Source: Aromatoleum bremense (lineage in GTDB: Bacteria > Pseudomonadota > Gammaproteobacteria > Burkholderiales > Rhodocyclaceae). From it: DNA of 64,000 nt. Shown in pieces: positions 52,980 to 62,678 of the stretch. The notes below the pieces were generated by a model. That model was not told the DNA's origin and did not search any database. It was given only the letters and a program-made list of their open reading frames with translations. Made by a program: the position numbers and the translations under genes. The number at the start of each line of letters is the position of its first letter. The stretch's first letter is position 1. The stretch is taken from positions 496,001-560,000 of the forward strand of contig NZ_CP059467.1 of assembly GCF_017894365.1 (NCBI RefSeq), written 5' to 3'.

Positions 52980-53747
52980 TTATTTCGCCGTCATGCGAAT
53001 CGCGCCGTCGAGGCGGATCGTCTCGCCGTTGAGGTAGGCGTTCTCGATGATGTGGCGAACCAGCGCCGCGTATTCCGCGGGCCGCCCCATGCGCGACGGG
53101 AACGGCACGGTCCTGCCGAGCGAATCCTGGACTTCCTGCGGCATCCCCATCAGCATCGGCGTCTCCATGATCCCCGGCGCGATCGTCATCACCCTCACGC
53201 CGAAGCGCGCCAGTTCGCGCGCCACCGGCAACGTCAGCCCGACAACGCCCGCCTTCGACGCCGCATACGCCGCCTGGCCGATCTGACCGTCATAGGCCGC
53301 GACCGACGCCGTGCTGACGATCACGCCGCGCTCGCCCTCCTCGTTCGGCGCCGCCTTTGTCATCACATCCGCCGCGAGGCGCATCATGTTGAAGCTGCCG
53401 ATGAGGTTAACGGTAATCGTGCGCGCGAACGATTCGAGCCGATGCGGCCCCTCGCGGCCGACGACCTTCTCGGCCGGAGCGATGCCGGCGCAATTGACCA
53501 GCCCGTGCAATCCGCCGAAGCCGGACACCGCGCGATCGATCGCCGCCTTCGCGCTCGCCTCGTCGGTCACGTCGGTCGCGGCGAACGCCGCCGCACTGCC
53601 CAATTGCGCCGCCAGCGCCTCGCCCGCGTCACGATTCACGTCGGCCAGCACCACTTTGCCTCCGGCCCCGACCAGCATCCGCGCCGTCGCCGCCCCCAGC
53701 CCCGACCCGCCACCCGTGACGACGAACACGCCATTTTCGATCTTCAT
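52980..53747 (-). CDS. Short-chain dehydrogenase, HSD10/3-hydroxyacyl-CoA type
   Basis: A 255-residue NAD(P)-dependent SDR. The cofactor motif is TGGGSGLG (residues 11-18), then NCAGIAP, catalytic Ser in [13 protein letters not shown] and YAASK (Tyr/Lys). It resembles 3-hydroxyacyl-CoA or 3-hydroxy-2-methylbutyryl-CoA dehydrogenases ([10 protein letters not shown] region), so a place in fatty-acid or isoleucine breakdown is likely. An 18-bp palindrome 60 bp upstream may bind an acyl-CoA metabolism regulator. Confidence 0.85.
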   Translation of the reverse strand: MKIENGVFVVTGGGSGLGAATARMLVGAGGKVVLADVNRDAGEALAAQLGSAAAFAATDVTDEASAKAAIDRAVSGFGGLHGLVNCAGIAPAEKVVGREGPHRLESFARTITVNLIGSFNMMRLAADVMTKAAPNEEGERGVIVSTASVAAYDGQIGQAAYAASKAGVVGLTLPVARELARFGVRVMTIAPGIMETPMLMGMPQEVQDSLGRTVPFPSRMGRPAEYAALVRHIIENAYLNGETIRLDGAIRMTAK

Positions 53748-53807
53748 TGCGAGACTCTCCGTGAATGCCGCCCGGATGCGGGCGTACGAGGGCGCAACAT
53801 AATGTCC

Positions 53808-53825
53808 GTTGACGTCAACGTCAAC
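53808..53825. promoter_or_regulatory. 18-bp operator-like palindrome upstream of the SDR gene
   Basis: GTTGACGT-CA-ACGTCAAC. Perfect 8-bp arms with a 2-bp spacer, centred 70 bp upstream of the SDR start and just past the 3' end of the Nudix gene. It resembles sites described for MerR-type LiuR regulators of acyl-CoA catabolism in proteobacteria; the assignment is inference. Confidence 0.55.
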
Positions 53826-53836
53826 CTCAGCGATCG

Positions 53837-54436
53837 CTACACGCTCGGCTCGCCGCCGAGGAACCGGTACAGCGACACCAGAATTCCCGCCGTCGCGCCC
53901 CAGATGAAATACCCTTCGTACGGCATCGCGTAATACTGTCGCATCCGGCCCTGGTATTCCATGCTGTGACGCTGGTGGTTGGCCGGATCGAGGAAATGGG
54001 CCAGCGGCACTTCGAACGCTTCGGCGACTTCGAACGTGTCGAGCTTCAGCTCGAACGGCGGATGCACGAGCCCGACCACCGGCGTCACCCTGAAACCGGT
54101 CCCGGTGAAGTAGTCGGGCAGCTCTCCGAGCAGCTCGATGCGTTCCGGATCGAGACCGATCTCCTCCTCCGTCTCGCGCAACGCCGTCATCACCGCCGAG
54201 ACGTCCGCCTTCTCGACCCGCCCGCCGGGAAAGCTGATCTGGCCGGGATGATGATGCAGATGATCCGTGCGGCGCGTCAGCAGCACCGCGAGCCGTTCCG
54301 GGCGCAGGACCACCGGGACCAGCACCGCGGCCGGGCGGAACGCCCCCCGGTGGGAGCCATCTTCGCGCACCGGCGCCATCTCCGGCGCATCGACAAACCG
54401 GCGCCGCAGCCCCTCGGCATCGAATGCCGTTTTCAT
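53837..54436 (-). CDS. Nudix hydrolase, CoA pyrophosphatase type
   Basis: A 199-residue hydrolase with the UPF0035 motif [20 protein letters not shown] and the Nudix box G-x5-E-x7-REUxEExGU as [25 protein letters not shown]. Members split CoA and its derivatives to 3',5'-ADP and 4'-phosphopantetheine. The ATG at 54436 is chosen; a GTG at 54463 overlaps the upstream stop. Confidence 0.88.
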   Translation of the reverse strand: MKTAFDAEGLRRRFVDAPEMAPVREDGSHRGAFRPAAVLVPVVLRPERLAVLLTRRTDHLHHHPGQISFPGGRVEKADVSAVMTALRETEEEIGLDPERIELLGELPDYFTGTGFRVTPVVGLVHPPFELKLDTFEVAEAFEVPLAHFLDPANHQRHSMEYQGRMRQYYAMPYEGYFIWGATAGILVSLYRFLGGEPSV

Positions 54437-54464
54437 GAGATTCTTTTCCGTCACTCGTTTCACC

Positions 54465-55124
54465 TTAGTAACGCTTGCGCAGCACGAGTCGGCCCCCCTC
54501 CCGCTGCATGTCCATGCGGCCGAGAAAACTCATCCCGAGCAGTACGAACGGCAGGTCGTTTTCATGCACCAGTCCATCGACACCGTGCACCGTGATGTCG
54601 CCGACGCGCAAGGTATCGAGCCGCACCTTCCACACCACCGCCGGCCCGCTCGCCGTCTGGGTGCGGGCCGGCATGCCACGACGATAGTCGATGCCGGCCC
54701 GCCGCGCGTCCGACAAGCCGATCGACACCATGCTCGCGCCGGTGTCGACGAGAAAACGCACCGCAGCCCCGTTGATCGTGCCGTTCGCGAAGTGATGGCC
54801 GGAGGAATCGGCAAAAAGACTGACTGTCGCTGACGCCGCTTCCGGCACCTCGGCGCGCAGCGCCGACTGCCCGAGCGCAATCCGGCGCGGCGTGCGATCC
54901 ACCTCGACGACCGCCGTCTCGCCACGGACTTCGATCAACCTGACCCCCTCGCGCGTGCGTTCCCCGACCGCCAGCGTCTTCGGCGCACCGCCATCGACGA
55001 TCAGCACCGCCTTCCCGCCGAACACGCCGACCAGCTCGACCTCGGCGCCGAACGACGCCGCGGCTGCGAAAGCCGCCCCGATCGACACCACCGCAACCCG
55101 GCACAGCTTCGAAATCCGCAGCAT
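54465..55124 (-). CDS. Periplasmic retropepsin-like aspartic protease (clan AA)
   Basis: A 219-residue exported protein. A signal peptide (about residues 1-26) precedes an N-terminal beta region, and the catalytic motif FLVDTGASMVSIG lies near residue 125, as in retropepsin-like single-domain proteases of proteobacteria. The tail LLGMSFLGRMDMQREGGRLVLRK is also typical. Substrate unknown. The start MLRISK gives a clean signal peptide; the longer frame does not. Confidence 0.85.
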   Translation of the reverse strand: MLRISKLCRVAVVSIGAAFAAAASFGAEVELVGVFGGKAVLIVDGGAPKTLAVGERTREGVRLIEVRGETAVVEVDRTPRRIALGQSALRAEVPEAASATVSLFADSSGHHFANGTINGAAVRFLVDTGASMVSIGLSDARRAGIDYRRGMPARTQTASGPAVVWKVRLDTLRVGDITVHGVDGLVHENDLPFVLLGMSFLGRMDMQREGGRLVLRKRY

Positions 55125-55392
55125 CGATGACCTTCGAAGAAGAAATTGGGCTGTGTGGCGGCAGTGCCGGAAGCCATCCCCAATAGTCGCCGGCCCACAA
55201 GAAATGGGCCGCCGTAACGAGTGTCGCAAGAGAAAAATCAGGATCTCAACCGCCATTCAAAGTAATGGCGTAGAGGTTACCGCCGAATGCTCAAGCGCAC
55301 CAGACTGCATTGGAGAGGGATCAGGGAGGACAGCGTCACGGAGAGCATGTACTTGATTTGCATATTTTGCGCAGACCATCTATACATTTGAC

Positions 55393-55950
55393 ATGCCCAG
55401 AAAACGCACATCCGGCTTCAGCCTGATCGAACTGCTCGTCACACTCGCGGTGATCGGGATCCTGCTCGGTGCAGGCCAGCCTCTGATGGCCATGATGCTC
55501 GAATCCCGTCGCGTGAGCGGCGCCGCCGAAGCAGTTCAATCCGCGCTGCACTTCGCGCGGTCGGAAGGGATCAAGCAGATGGTTCCAATGGTCGTCACCT
55601 ACTCCATGAACAACACGGGCGCGTGGCGCGTCGGCATCCGTGATCGCACCACCTGTGATACCGCCATTGCCGATCCCGAAGACGAAACAGCCTGCTCGAT
55701 CCCGCAGGCTGACGAACGGGTTCTGAAGGTATTCGAGGCTGCTGAATTTCCGGGCGTGATCGCACGGGCCACTCGCGGATCGACACGTTTCAACCCCGTG
55801 CGCGGCACGGCGCTCGGTACGAACGCGACCGTAACGCTGAGATCGACAGGCGGGAAGGAGGTCCGCGTGATCGTCAGCAATATCGGACGGGTGCGCAGTT
55901 GTTCGCCAAGCGGCGACGGGAAAGTTCTCGGCTACCCGACCTGCCGATGA
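55393..55950 (+). CDS. FimT/GspH-type minor pseudopilin (second copy, opposite strand)
   Basis: A 185-residue type IV prepilin with cleavage motif RKRTSG|FSLIELLV after a very short leader and a long N-terminal helix. The C-terminal domain ends with CSPSGDGKVLGYPTC, similar to the FimT at 61388 (CSPSGSVGGYPSC). It stands alone on the plus strand and has no Shine-Dalgarno sequence. A -10 TATACA (55381-55386) with TTGCAT 18 bp upstream would start RNA at or next to the ATG, suggesting a leaderless mRNA. Confidence 0.85.
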   Translation: MPRKRTSGFSLIELLVTLAVIGILLGAGQPLMAMMLESRRVSGAAEAVQSALHFARSEGIKQMVPMVVTYSMNNTGAWRVGIRDRTTCDTAIADPEDETACSIPQADERVLKVFEAAEFPGVIARATRGSTRFNPVRGTALGTNATVTLRSTGGKEVRVIVSNIGRVRSCSPSGDGKVLGYPTCR

Positions 55951-55972
55951 AGCATCGCGCATGCGCGATGCT

Positions 55973-57016
55973 TCATGCAGCCACCCGGGATCCGGCATTA
56001 ATCGGCAGCCTCACCTGCACAACGAAACGCGCATCCTTCTGGAAAGTGCGCAACTGTGCTTCGGCGTCGAAATGCAGCGCGAGGCGTTCTTCGATATTCG
56101 CAAGGGCGATCCGGTTTCCCCTCGAAACTTCCGCCGCTGCATCGCGAATCGAATTGGCAACCTCGATGCGCAGTGCCCCACCTTCTGCATGGATCCGGAC
56201 GAAGACATCCCCCCCGCCCGACGCCGGTTCGACGCCATACCGGACGGCGTTTTCAAGCAAGGGCTGCAGCAACAGGATCGGCACCGATGCGTCCAGCGGC
56301 GCGTTCTCGCAATCCCATTTCACCCGCAGGCGCTCCCCCAGCCGAAGCTGCTCGATCTGGAGATATGAACGCGCCAGTTGGATCTCGTCGGCGAGTGGCA
56401 CCAGCGAACGCGGTTCGGCGAGCAGCACGCGGAACAGGTCCGACATGTCGAGCAGAACCTGCTCGGCCAGCCGCGGATCGCGCCGTACAAGCGACACTGC
56501 GGTATTAAGGCTATTGAACAGAAAATGCGGCCGAATGCGGGACTGCAGCGCCATCAGCCGAGCCTCCGCGAGCGCCGGGGAAAGTACTCGCTGGCGCCAG
56601 TTGAAGTACGCGAGGATCAGGCAGGCGAGTAGTGCGGCAACTGCGGCCGCCTTCAGCCCGCCGCCGGTCGGTAACGATCCGACCCACGCCTTCAGCGCGG
56701 CGTCCTGCACCGCCGAAACGCCCGCCGCCAGCCCGATCACCGCCCACACGCCCTGCCGGTACGGCAGACGTCCGAGCCACGGTGACAGCAGAAACAGCAG
56801 CAACACGACAACCAACAGCGAGGATTCGAACAGCAGTCCCGAGTCGGGAACGCGGAGCAAGGCCTCGAATCCGTCCGCTGAGTGCGCCAGCAGCGCGCCG
56901 AGACTTGCCAACTCCGCGATCACGAGAATCCGCAGAATCACGCCGAGGTTGCGGAAGTCGGGGAGGGTCACTGCGGCTGGTCGTTCGGCTGCAGACGTTG
57001 CTGGCTCGAGGTGCAA
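55973..57016 (-). CDS. AlgZ/LytS-type sensor histidine kinase
   Basis: A kinase of about 347 residues with four hydrophobic helices in the N-terminal 150 residues and a His_kinase domain with HFLFNSLNT (phosphorylated His), then the HATPase N-box LLLQPLLENAVRYG and RIALANIEERL. It resembles AlgZ/FimS, which works with AlgR to control type IV pili. The start is uncertain: TTG 57016 is favoured because AlgZ proteins begin about 20 residues before LPDFRNLG; GTG 57085 would overlap pilE, GTG 56971 is shorter. No response regulator gene is beside it. Confidence 0.82.
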   Translation of the reverse strand: MHLEPATSAAERPAAVTLPDFRNLGVILRILVIAELASLGALLAHSADGFEALLRVPDSGLLFESSLLVVVLLLFLLSPWLGRLPYRQGVWAVIGLAAGVSAVQDAALKAWVGSLPTGGGLKAAAVAALLACLILAYFNWRQRVLSPALAEARLMALQSRIRPHFLFNSLNTAVSLVRRDPRLAEQVLLDMSDLFRVLLAEPRSLVPLADEIQLARSYLQIEQLRLGERLRVKWDCENAPLDASVPILLLQPLLENAVRYGVEPASGGGDVFVRIHAEGGALRIEVANSIRDAAAEVSRGNRIALANIEERLALHFDAEAQLRTFQKDARFVVQVRLPINAGSRVAA

Positions 57017-57041
57017 AAAACTAGCGATTACGGCCTGGCCT

Positions 57042-57479
57042 TTACCAACAAACTGCAGGGGTCCGCTTCTCGCTTTCCGCCACACCTTCCTTAAGGACTA
57101 TCGTTGCGCAATCGGTGTCGTCGGCCTGCGCGCCGACCGCAGTTGCAGTCACCGTGTAACCCGTGCCTGATGTCCCTGAAATCGCGAGCGTGTAATGCTT
57201 CTCGGCCGATTCGTCGTCGAGCCCCAAGTCATCTACTAGGTTTGATGTGTACGTGGTGTTGTTCGTTCGCCATTTTTCCTGTTCGATCTGCACCCGCACC
57301 AGCGCTTCCTTGCCGTCCGCACGGCGAGCCTTGCGGACGAATTCCTGATAGCTCGGGTAGGCGATGGCAGCGAGGATGCCGACGACGGCGACGACAATCA
57401 TCAATTCGATCAGCGTGAAGCCCTCCGCCGCTCGGTCAGCGGTGGGGCGGCCGCGCAAGTTGTGGCCTCTCTCGTTCAT
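57042..57479 (-). CDS. pilE: Type IV pilin-like protein (PilE/PilA minor type)
   Basis: A 145-residue prepilin with a 20-residue leader ending [26 protein letters not shown], the canonical helix with Glu5. A C-terminal Cys pair (DTDC ... PAVCW) forms the D-loop. In minor-pilin operons the last gene is PilE-like. GGGAG precedes the ATG at 57479. Confidence 0.88.
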   Translation of the reverse strand: MNERGHNLRGRPTADRAAEGFTLIELMIVVAVVGILAAIAYPSYQEFVRKARRADGKEALVRVQIEQEKWRTNNTTYTSNLVDDLGLDDESAEKHYTLAISGTSGTGYTVTATAVGAQADDTDCATIVLKEGVAESEKRTPAVCW

Positions 57480-57511
57480 ATCCGTGCTGCTCCCAAAATC
57501 AATTGTCCGGT

Positions 57512-59281
57512 TCAGGGTACGCAATTAGCTGCGGTCCCGCCGATCGCGAAGTTAAAGGTGCTGTTGCCCGCACTGATCGACTGACCCGTGAAATTGAAGG
57601 TGTAGGTCGTCGCAGTCGCAGTCGAAGGCGCTGCCGGCAACGGCGACGCCGTTCCGCTCGTGGCAGTCTGGCAAACAAAGTTGTCGCTTCCCGTGGTAAC
57701 GGTGATCGCTCCCGACCAGCTGCCTCCGGTAAAGCCTGCGCCGGTAAAGGAGCAGGTATAAACGTCACTCACCGCGGCGGAACCTGACCAGGACGGCAAA
57801 GGAGTGCAGCTGCCGCCGCTGTTCGTCGTCATCGACTCGATCGTCGGCTTGCCGGAACCGGTCGTCGGGTTCCGGGTCACCGTGCCGGTGATGTTGATCG
57901 TGATTTCGGGCGCCGCGGCGTTCGGCAGCGGATCAGGGCAGGTCGTCGTGAAGCAGAAGAACTTGCCGGGGTTGCCGAGCACCACGTCCACACTGTTACC
58001 TTGCAGATAGGCAGTCTCTGTCGGAGCCAACGAGCCGCTATCCGCCGGATCCAATTTCCGGTGGTTCCGGGGGTTGTCCGCCTCGGTCGAGAACGGCACG
58101 TATGTGGGACTCACATTGTCATAGAGCCTGAGCTTCGCGCTGCAATCCGCGTCGACCGGATTGCCAGTAATCCGCGTCAGCAGGAAATCGTGGCCGTCAT
58201 AAAGCGCGGCCGTGTAATCGCTGGTGTCGCTCGACTGCACGCCGATGCCGGTCGACTTGAAGAACGCACCGGCCGACACATAACCGCGATACATCCGCGA
58301 CGTGCCAAGCGCCGGATGGCGATTGTCGCTCTTCACATCTGTAGCCACCGCGGTGACCGCCGGATCGCCGAGACAGACGCGGTCGTTCGTGTTCGCGCTA
58401 TCGGTGCGGATCACGCCGATATTGCCGAACCAGTTCGCGCCGACATAGCAGCGGTAGCTGAAAGTCCTGTAGACCGTGCTCGGACTTTGGTAATACGGCG
58501 GCGGGGTCGGAGTGACCGGATTCTTTTCGGGCGTCATCGAGCAGAACGACGCATCGGAAATCACGATATAGACGTCTTCGTTGTTGAGCGAACTCAGGTT
58601 GTTCTGATCGATATACACATTGCCGGCGATCTCGCTGAAGCGCTCGTCCTCTCGGGTCGCGGTCAGCAAAACGTTGCCGTTCGAATCGACGAGGCGCCAG
58701 ATGTTATCGGTGTCCTGCTGCTGGCGCAGCCCGTCGGCATTGGGCGTGACGGTGTTGTCCACGGTCCTCGTCCCGTCGCCGAGCCGCGCCCGCCCGGTCG
58801 GCGTTTCGGCGTGGCTGCCCACCCCCTCGCCGGGCTTGACGAGCGCGACCGCCTTGCCGGGGTCGTCCCACGCGACAACCGAGCGCACATCGACGGCCTG
58901 TTCGATGTTCATCCGGTCAGTCCACGACACGAGCACCGAGATTTCCGCATGATCGTCATCTTCCGTGATCGTTTCGGGCGTTATCGTCCAGCAACGTTCG
59001 AACGCGGTCGATTGCACGTCGGACGCCGACATGCCGTACACGCTGTCGCAATCGCCGGCAATCGCCTCGAACTGACTCCTCACCATCAGCGAACGCAACT
59101 CCTCGAGCTTGCCTTCCGCCAACTGCACGGCCTGCGTCCGCGATTTGGCCTGCCCGCTGACCTCGATAAAGAAGGTGTTCAGTTTCGCGATGCCGAGAAT
59201 CCCGGCAGCCATCACCACCAGGGCGACCATTGCCTCGATGAGTACCATGCCCCTGTAGGCCTGCCGTCCAGCGTTTTTCAT
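57512..59281 (-). CDS. pilV: Very large PilV-like minor pilin
   Basis: A 589-residue prepilin with leader [27 protein letters not shown]. PilV proteins normally have fewer than 200 residues; here about 400 extra residues follow. They are rich in Thr, Ser, Asn and Gly and look beta-stranded, with paired cysteines. The final part repeats TNITGT / TGSGKPT / [13 protein letters not shown] strands. The extension could be a tip adhesin. PilY1, the usual tip adhesin of such operons, is missing. Lies between pilX and pilE, with gaps of 32-33 bp. Confidence 0.8.
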   Translation of the reverse strand: MKNAGRQAYRGMVLIEAMVALVVMAAGILGIAKLNTFFIEVSGQAKSRTQAVQLAEGKLEELRSLMVRSQFEAIAGDCDSVYGMSASDVQSTAFERCWTITPETITEDDDHAEISVLVSWTDRMNIEQAVDVRSVVAWDDPGKAVALVKPGEGVGSHAETPTGRARLGDGTRTVDNTVTPNADGLRQQQDTDNIWRLVDSNGNVLLTATREDERFSEIAGNVYIDQNNLSSLNNEDVYIVISDASFCSMTPEKNPVTPTPPPYYQSPSTVYRTFSYRCYVGANWFGNIGVIRTDSANTNDRVCLGDPAVTAVATDVKSDNRHPALGTSRMYRGYVSAGAFFKSTGIGVQSSDTSDYTAALYDGHDFLLTRITGNPVDADCSAKLRLYDNVSPTYVPFSTEADNPRNHRKLDPADSGSLAPTETAYLQGNSVDVVLGNPGKFFCFTTTCPDPLPNAAAPEITINITGTVTRNPTTGSGKPTIESMTTNSGGSCTPLPSWSGSAAVSDVYTCSFTGAGFTGGSWSGAITVTTGSDNFVCQTATSGTASPLPAAPSTATATTYTFNFTGQSISAGNSTFNFAIGGTAANCVP

Positions 59282-59314
59282 GGCCGCTTCACCTGTCGAA
59301 TATGTTGCGTAAGC

Positions 59315-60586
59315 TTAGAAATCGCGCCAGCTTCCCGGCAGAGAGGCATAACTTCCGGCATTTCCCGCCCCCCCGATCGCATCCGGATCGTAGATCACGT
59401 TGAGGCTGCCGTCGGCGTCGACGCTGCCGGTGATGAGCACTGCGCCGCGGATCGTCGCCGAACCGCTCTGCGTCAGATTCCCCCTCACGAAGACAATACC
59501 GAAGATCGTCGGGCTGCCGCTGAGGTCGAGGTCACCATCGACGACCAGCACCACGGGTTTGTCGGCCGAGCCGATGTCCTGATTGATCGCGGCATTGCCC
59601 TCGACCCAGAATACTGTGCCACCGCCGTTGTCGGCTTCCCCGTCACCGATGGAACCCGCGTCGGCGCCGGCCACGACCTCTTCGGCCTGCGTGGACTTGT
59701 ACTCATTCGGCTTCATGCCGAGGAAATTCTCGAAATACTGGTCCTCGGTCAAGTTCGCGAGCGTCGTATCGCTCTGGATGACGTCCGGCCCGTAGACGCC
59801 GGTGCTCGTCGTACAGATCAGGTCGGGCGCCTGCGCATCGTTGCAAACCTGATTGCCGCCGCCGACCTGAGTGGTGACCTCGTCGGAGGTGCAGTCGCCG
59901 GCCGCGCAGTCGCTGGTGCCATCGGTGACCCCGGGCCGCCGGATCACCGTCTTGCCGGTGTTGCCGGTGTTGTCGAGCGTCGAGCCGGTCCACACGGTCA
60001 GATTATTGAAGTAATTGACGACCGTCGCGTTGCCGCTCATCCCGACCGAGCCCTTCGCAATCAGCGGATTCGAGACGTCTCCCGGCACCGGGTCGGTCTT
60101 CGCGACCAGCGTGAGGATGCGTTTTCTCGCCGCACTGTCGTCGCTCCATCCGCACGAAACCGCCCAAGCCGTTTTTGCAGAGGCCCCAGGATTGGTACAC
60201 GAAGCTGCCGTGATGCCATCGTCGGCACTATCTGCACACTGGGGCAGATTGGCAAAATCAAGGGTCGTTGGTTCGCAGAACAACACGCTGAAACTCGAAT
60301 TCGGATTCGCCGGTGTCCAGCTGGCGTTCAGCGCGGTCTGTGCTGCGACATCGAAGTCGATGTCGCCTTCGCTCGCATTGATTTGCTGGATCGTCAGCTC
60401 GATGCCGGCCTCGGCCGCCTCGAACGCCTGCTTGCTGCGCACTTCGTTCGCCGACATGCGCTGCTCGCCAACAACCGTATTGGAAGCGTAGAGCACCAGT
60501 AGCGTGGCCGCGATCAGCAGCACCATCGATACCAGCAGCGTGGCGGCGCCATGCTGTTGCGCACGCGATCCGCTCGGTTTTCGCAT
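59315..60586 (-). CDS. pilX: PilX-like minor pilin with beta-helical C-terminus
   Basis: A 423-residue protein with the PilX-type N-terminus QHGAATLLVSMVLLIAATLLVLY (no Glu5, as in PilX). The C-terminal ~100 residues carry repeats of the type GDLDLSGSPTIFGIVFVRGNLTQSG.. and IRGAVLITGSVDADG, suggesting a right-handed beta-helix, as in polymer-forming/adhesin modules. PilX usually has under 200 residues, so this one is also extended. ATG 60586 is favoured over GTG 60589. Confidence 0.8.
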   Translation of the reverse strand: MRKPSGSRAQQHGAATLLVSMVLLIAATLLVLYASNTVVGEQRMSANEVRSKQAFEAAEAGIELTIQQINASEGDIDFDVAAQTALNASWTPANPNSSFSVLFCEPTTLDFANLPQCADSADDGITAASCTNPGASAKTAWAVSCGWSDDSAARKRILTLVAKTDPVPGDVSNPLIAKGSVGMSGNATVVNYFNNLTVWTGSTLDNTGNTGKTVIRRPGVTDGTSDCAAGDCTSDEVTTQVGGGNQVCNDAQAPDLICTTSTGVYGPDVIQSDTTLANLTEDQYFENFLGMKPNEYKSTQAEEVVAGADAGSIGDGEADNGGGTVFWVEGNAAINQDIGSADKPVVLVVDGDLDLSGSPTIFGIVFVRGNLTQSGSATIRGAVLITGSVDADGSLNVIYDPDAIGGAGNAGSYASLPGSWRDF

Positions 60587-60602
60587 CACATCACCCCACT
60601 CA

Positions 60603-61394
60603 CTACCAGTTGAAGATACGGTTGTTCGCCAGATGCACGGTCTCGGTGATCGTGCTCGCCATCACCGAATCGCTCGCGTGGTGGCCAGTCAGCGTGATCG
60701 TCACCTGCCGCACTTCAGTCAACACCTCGCCAGCCACGGGCGCGACATAGGTGCCGCCGTTGTTCATCGTGACGTCGGCGGCGGCGGCCGCGCACGCCGC
60801 GACGGTGCTCCCGGCCGTCTCGAGCTTCCACGAAATGTCCTCCTTCGGGTACATGCACTGCGAGCCGGTCGTCGAAAAGCTCAGCGAGTCGATGACGACC
60901 GTATCGTTGCTGGTCATTCCCGACCAGTTTCCGACGGTGCAATCGGAACTCAGCGTAGGCCCCCCCACCGAATCGGTCTGGAGCATCTGGATTTCATCAC
61001 CGGTAAGCCTGAAACCGAACACCTCGCCCGGCTCGACAGCCCCCCCGAGGCCGTCGGCGTCATACGCATACATCACGCACGTGCCCCCTTCGAGAATCGC
61101 GAGGTCAGTCGTTGCCGCGGTGTAGGGATTGGTCGGAAATGTGTAGGTGACCGGAGGCCCCGCGTTCACGACGACGCTGCCCGCCCAGTAGCCGGCACGC
61201 CGAATGTCCGCTGCGATCACGCTCATCGTCGCGCGCAAATCCTGATTCAGCTTCGCCGCGCGCAGGCCGTAGCTCTGGCCGCGGACGGTCGTTACGTACA
61301 TCGCGCCCGCACCGGCGACGACAATCAGGCCCACGACGAGACCGACCATGAGTTCGACGAGTGACAGCCCCGCCTGACGGGATCTGCTCAACAT
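60603..61394 (-). CDS. pilW: PilW-type minor pilin
   Basis: A 263-residue prepilin with leader MLSRSRQAG|LSLVELMVGLVVGLIVVAGAG and the PilW-type follow-on NQDLRATMSVIAADIRRAGYWAG. GGAGG lies ten bases upstream of ATG 61394. It overlaps the end of fimT by seven bases. Confidence 0.9.
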   Translation of the reverse strand: MLSRSRQAGLSLVELMVGLVVGLIVVAGAGAMYVTTVRGQSYGLRAAKLNQDLRATMSVIAADIRRAGYWAGSVVVNAGPPVTYTFPTNPYTAATTDLAILEGGTCVMYAYDADGLGGAVEPGEVFGFRLTGDEIQMLQTDSVGGPTLSSDCTVGNWSGMTSNDTVVIDSLSFSTTGSQCMYPKEDISWKLETAGSTVAACAAAAADVTMNNGGTYVAPVAGEVLTEVRQVTITLTGHHASDSVMASTITETVHLANNRIFNW

Positions 61395-61939
61395 GATGGA
61401 TAGCCTCCGACAGAGCCCGACGGCGAGCAGAGCTGCACGCGGCCGATTGCGTTGACGTCGACGCGCATTTGGCGACCGAGGCCGGACTGGAACAGGATCG
61501 ATCCGGTCTCGGCGGTCGGCACCGTGCCGCGAACCCCGTCGAACGTCACTTGCGCGGGTGCGCCGGCCGCAAGCGTCACGCCGTTGAAGGCGGTGGCATT
61601 GACCACTTTGAGCACCGCCGTCTGGCCATCGCCGAGAATTTTGCAGGCCGCGCCATCGCCAACCGCCTTGGTGCAGTCGCACGTCCCGCCGCGGCTGAAT
61701 CCCGAGCACCACGCGGCTCCCGTTGAAAACACGACGATCATGTCGGCCGACTGTTTGACCGCCTCGGAACGTGCCGCCTGCATCTGCGTGTAGATCGCCT
61801 CGGCGGCGCCGACGACGCGATTCTTGTCGAGGAAACTCTGAAAGCTCGGCGCGGCCGTGGCTGCAATGATCGCGAGCACGGCAACCGTAACCATCAGTTC
61901 GATCAGTGAAAAGCCAATATAGCGACGCATGGTGCTCAT
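61388..61939 (-). CDS. fimT: FimT/GspH-type minor pseudopilin
   Basis: A 183-residue prepilin with MRRYIG|FSLIELMVTVAVLAIIAATAAP and a GspH-like C-terminal domain (GTVPTAETGSILFQSGLGR). First gene of the operon fimT-pilW-pilX-pilV-pilE-kinase. ATG 61939 or 61930 can start it. Confidence 0.9.
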   Translation of the reverse strand: MSTMRRYIGFSLIELMVTVAVLAIIAATAAPSFQSFLDKNRVVGAAEAIYTQMQAARSEAVKQSADMIVVFSTGAAWCSGFSRGGTCDCTKAVGDGAACKILGDGQTAVLKVVNATAFNGVTLAAGAPAQVTFDGVRGTVPTAETGSILFQSGLGRQMRVDVNAIGRVQLCSPSGSVGGYPSC

Positions 61940-62390
61940 TAGTCCAACCTGTAAGTCAAGCAAGATCGACAGCTCATGTGCGAAATCCGGTTCGACGATG
62001 AGGTCTGCGTCCTGCGAGAACCGAAGGGGATTACCCATTGGAACGGCATCGACAGCAGTTCTCTTAAACTTGTTACAGATAGTAATTTCGCGGTTCGGTC
62101 GGCGAAAGCCGAGGAAGGCGAACGGCATGAATCGACGGACGAGCGGCTCAGAAGGACGACCAGCGGAGACAAATGAGGAACGAGGGAGAGTCGAGCGAAA
62201 CTCGACTGATTTCGGAAGGCGGGTTGCACTTGATTACGGGGTACCCCCCATGTGGGGGTCGTGGCGCTCCGGGGCCCCCTACTCAAGAAGGCGTACCGCC
62301 CCGTAAACAAACAGTTTTTCGTCAGAGGGTAGTGAGTATCCCGTCCACAATGAGAAATGAGGAAGGCCGGGGCGCCTTACCCATTGATCA
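61940..62390. other. Upstream region of the minor-pilin operon
   Basis: About 450 bp between the pilin operon and the small gene at 62391. It holds the G/C palindromic element at 62243-62282. The remaining sequence has no convincing ORF or RNA gene. Confidence 0.4.
62243..62282. promoter_or_regulatory. G/C-run palindromes upstream of the pilin operon
   Basis: ACCCCCCATGTGGGGGT (62243-62259) is an imperfect palindrome, followed 11 bp later by GGGGCCCCCTA (62271-62281). The pair lies about 300 bp upstream of fimT. It looks like a tandem operator, possibly for a LuxR-type response regulator, but the binding protein is unknown. Confidence 0.4.
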
Positions 62391-62678
62391 TTAAAAATCC
62401 ATCAGTTTACTGAGACGGCGAAGCTCATCCTCGAATCCCGGCGGCAGGTCGGGCTCAGGGGTGGAGGCCACGGGGCTTTCGAGGTCGATCACAGGTTCTT
62501 CCGGAGGCGATTTCTGCACTCGACCGAGGGTGGCGGCGGTTGCGGCGGATACTTCCGTTCCCGATTTCACTCTCGCGATCAGCTGATCGTGCTTCAGGAT
62601 TTTCTCGGCGTTTTCCTTCAACGACCGCTTGTCGTTCTCGTGCTTTCTGCCTGTGATTCTCTTCAGGATTCCAATCAC
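62391..62678 (-). CDS. Small hypothetical protein
   Basis: A 95-residue, highly charged protein. The first 35 residues are rich in Lys/Arg (KRITGRKHENDKRSLKENAEK), the rest is acidic and Pro-rich, ending GFEDELRRLSKLMDF. GTG start with AGGAAG eight bases upstream supports translation. No signal peptide, helix bundle or known domain was recognised. It has its own position between pilin genes and a YjfB-like gene. Confidence 0.55.
   Translation of the reverse strand: MIGILKRITGRKHENDKRSLKENAEKILKHDQLIARVKSGTEVSAATAATLGRVQKSPPEEPVIDLESPVASTPEPDLPPGFEDELRRLSKLMDF

Noticed and set aside
50321..53032. 903-codon plus-strand ORF opposite ccoI
   Set aside because: Antisense shadow; the ATPase on the other strand has all P-type motifs.
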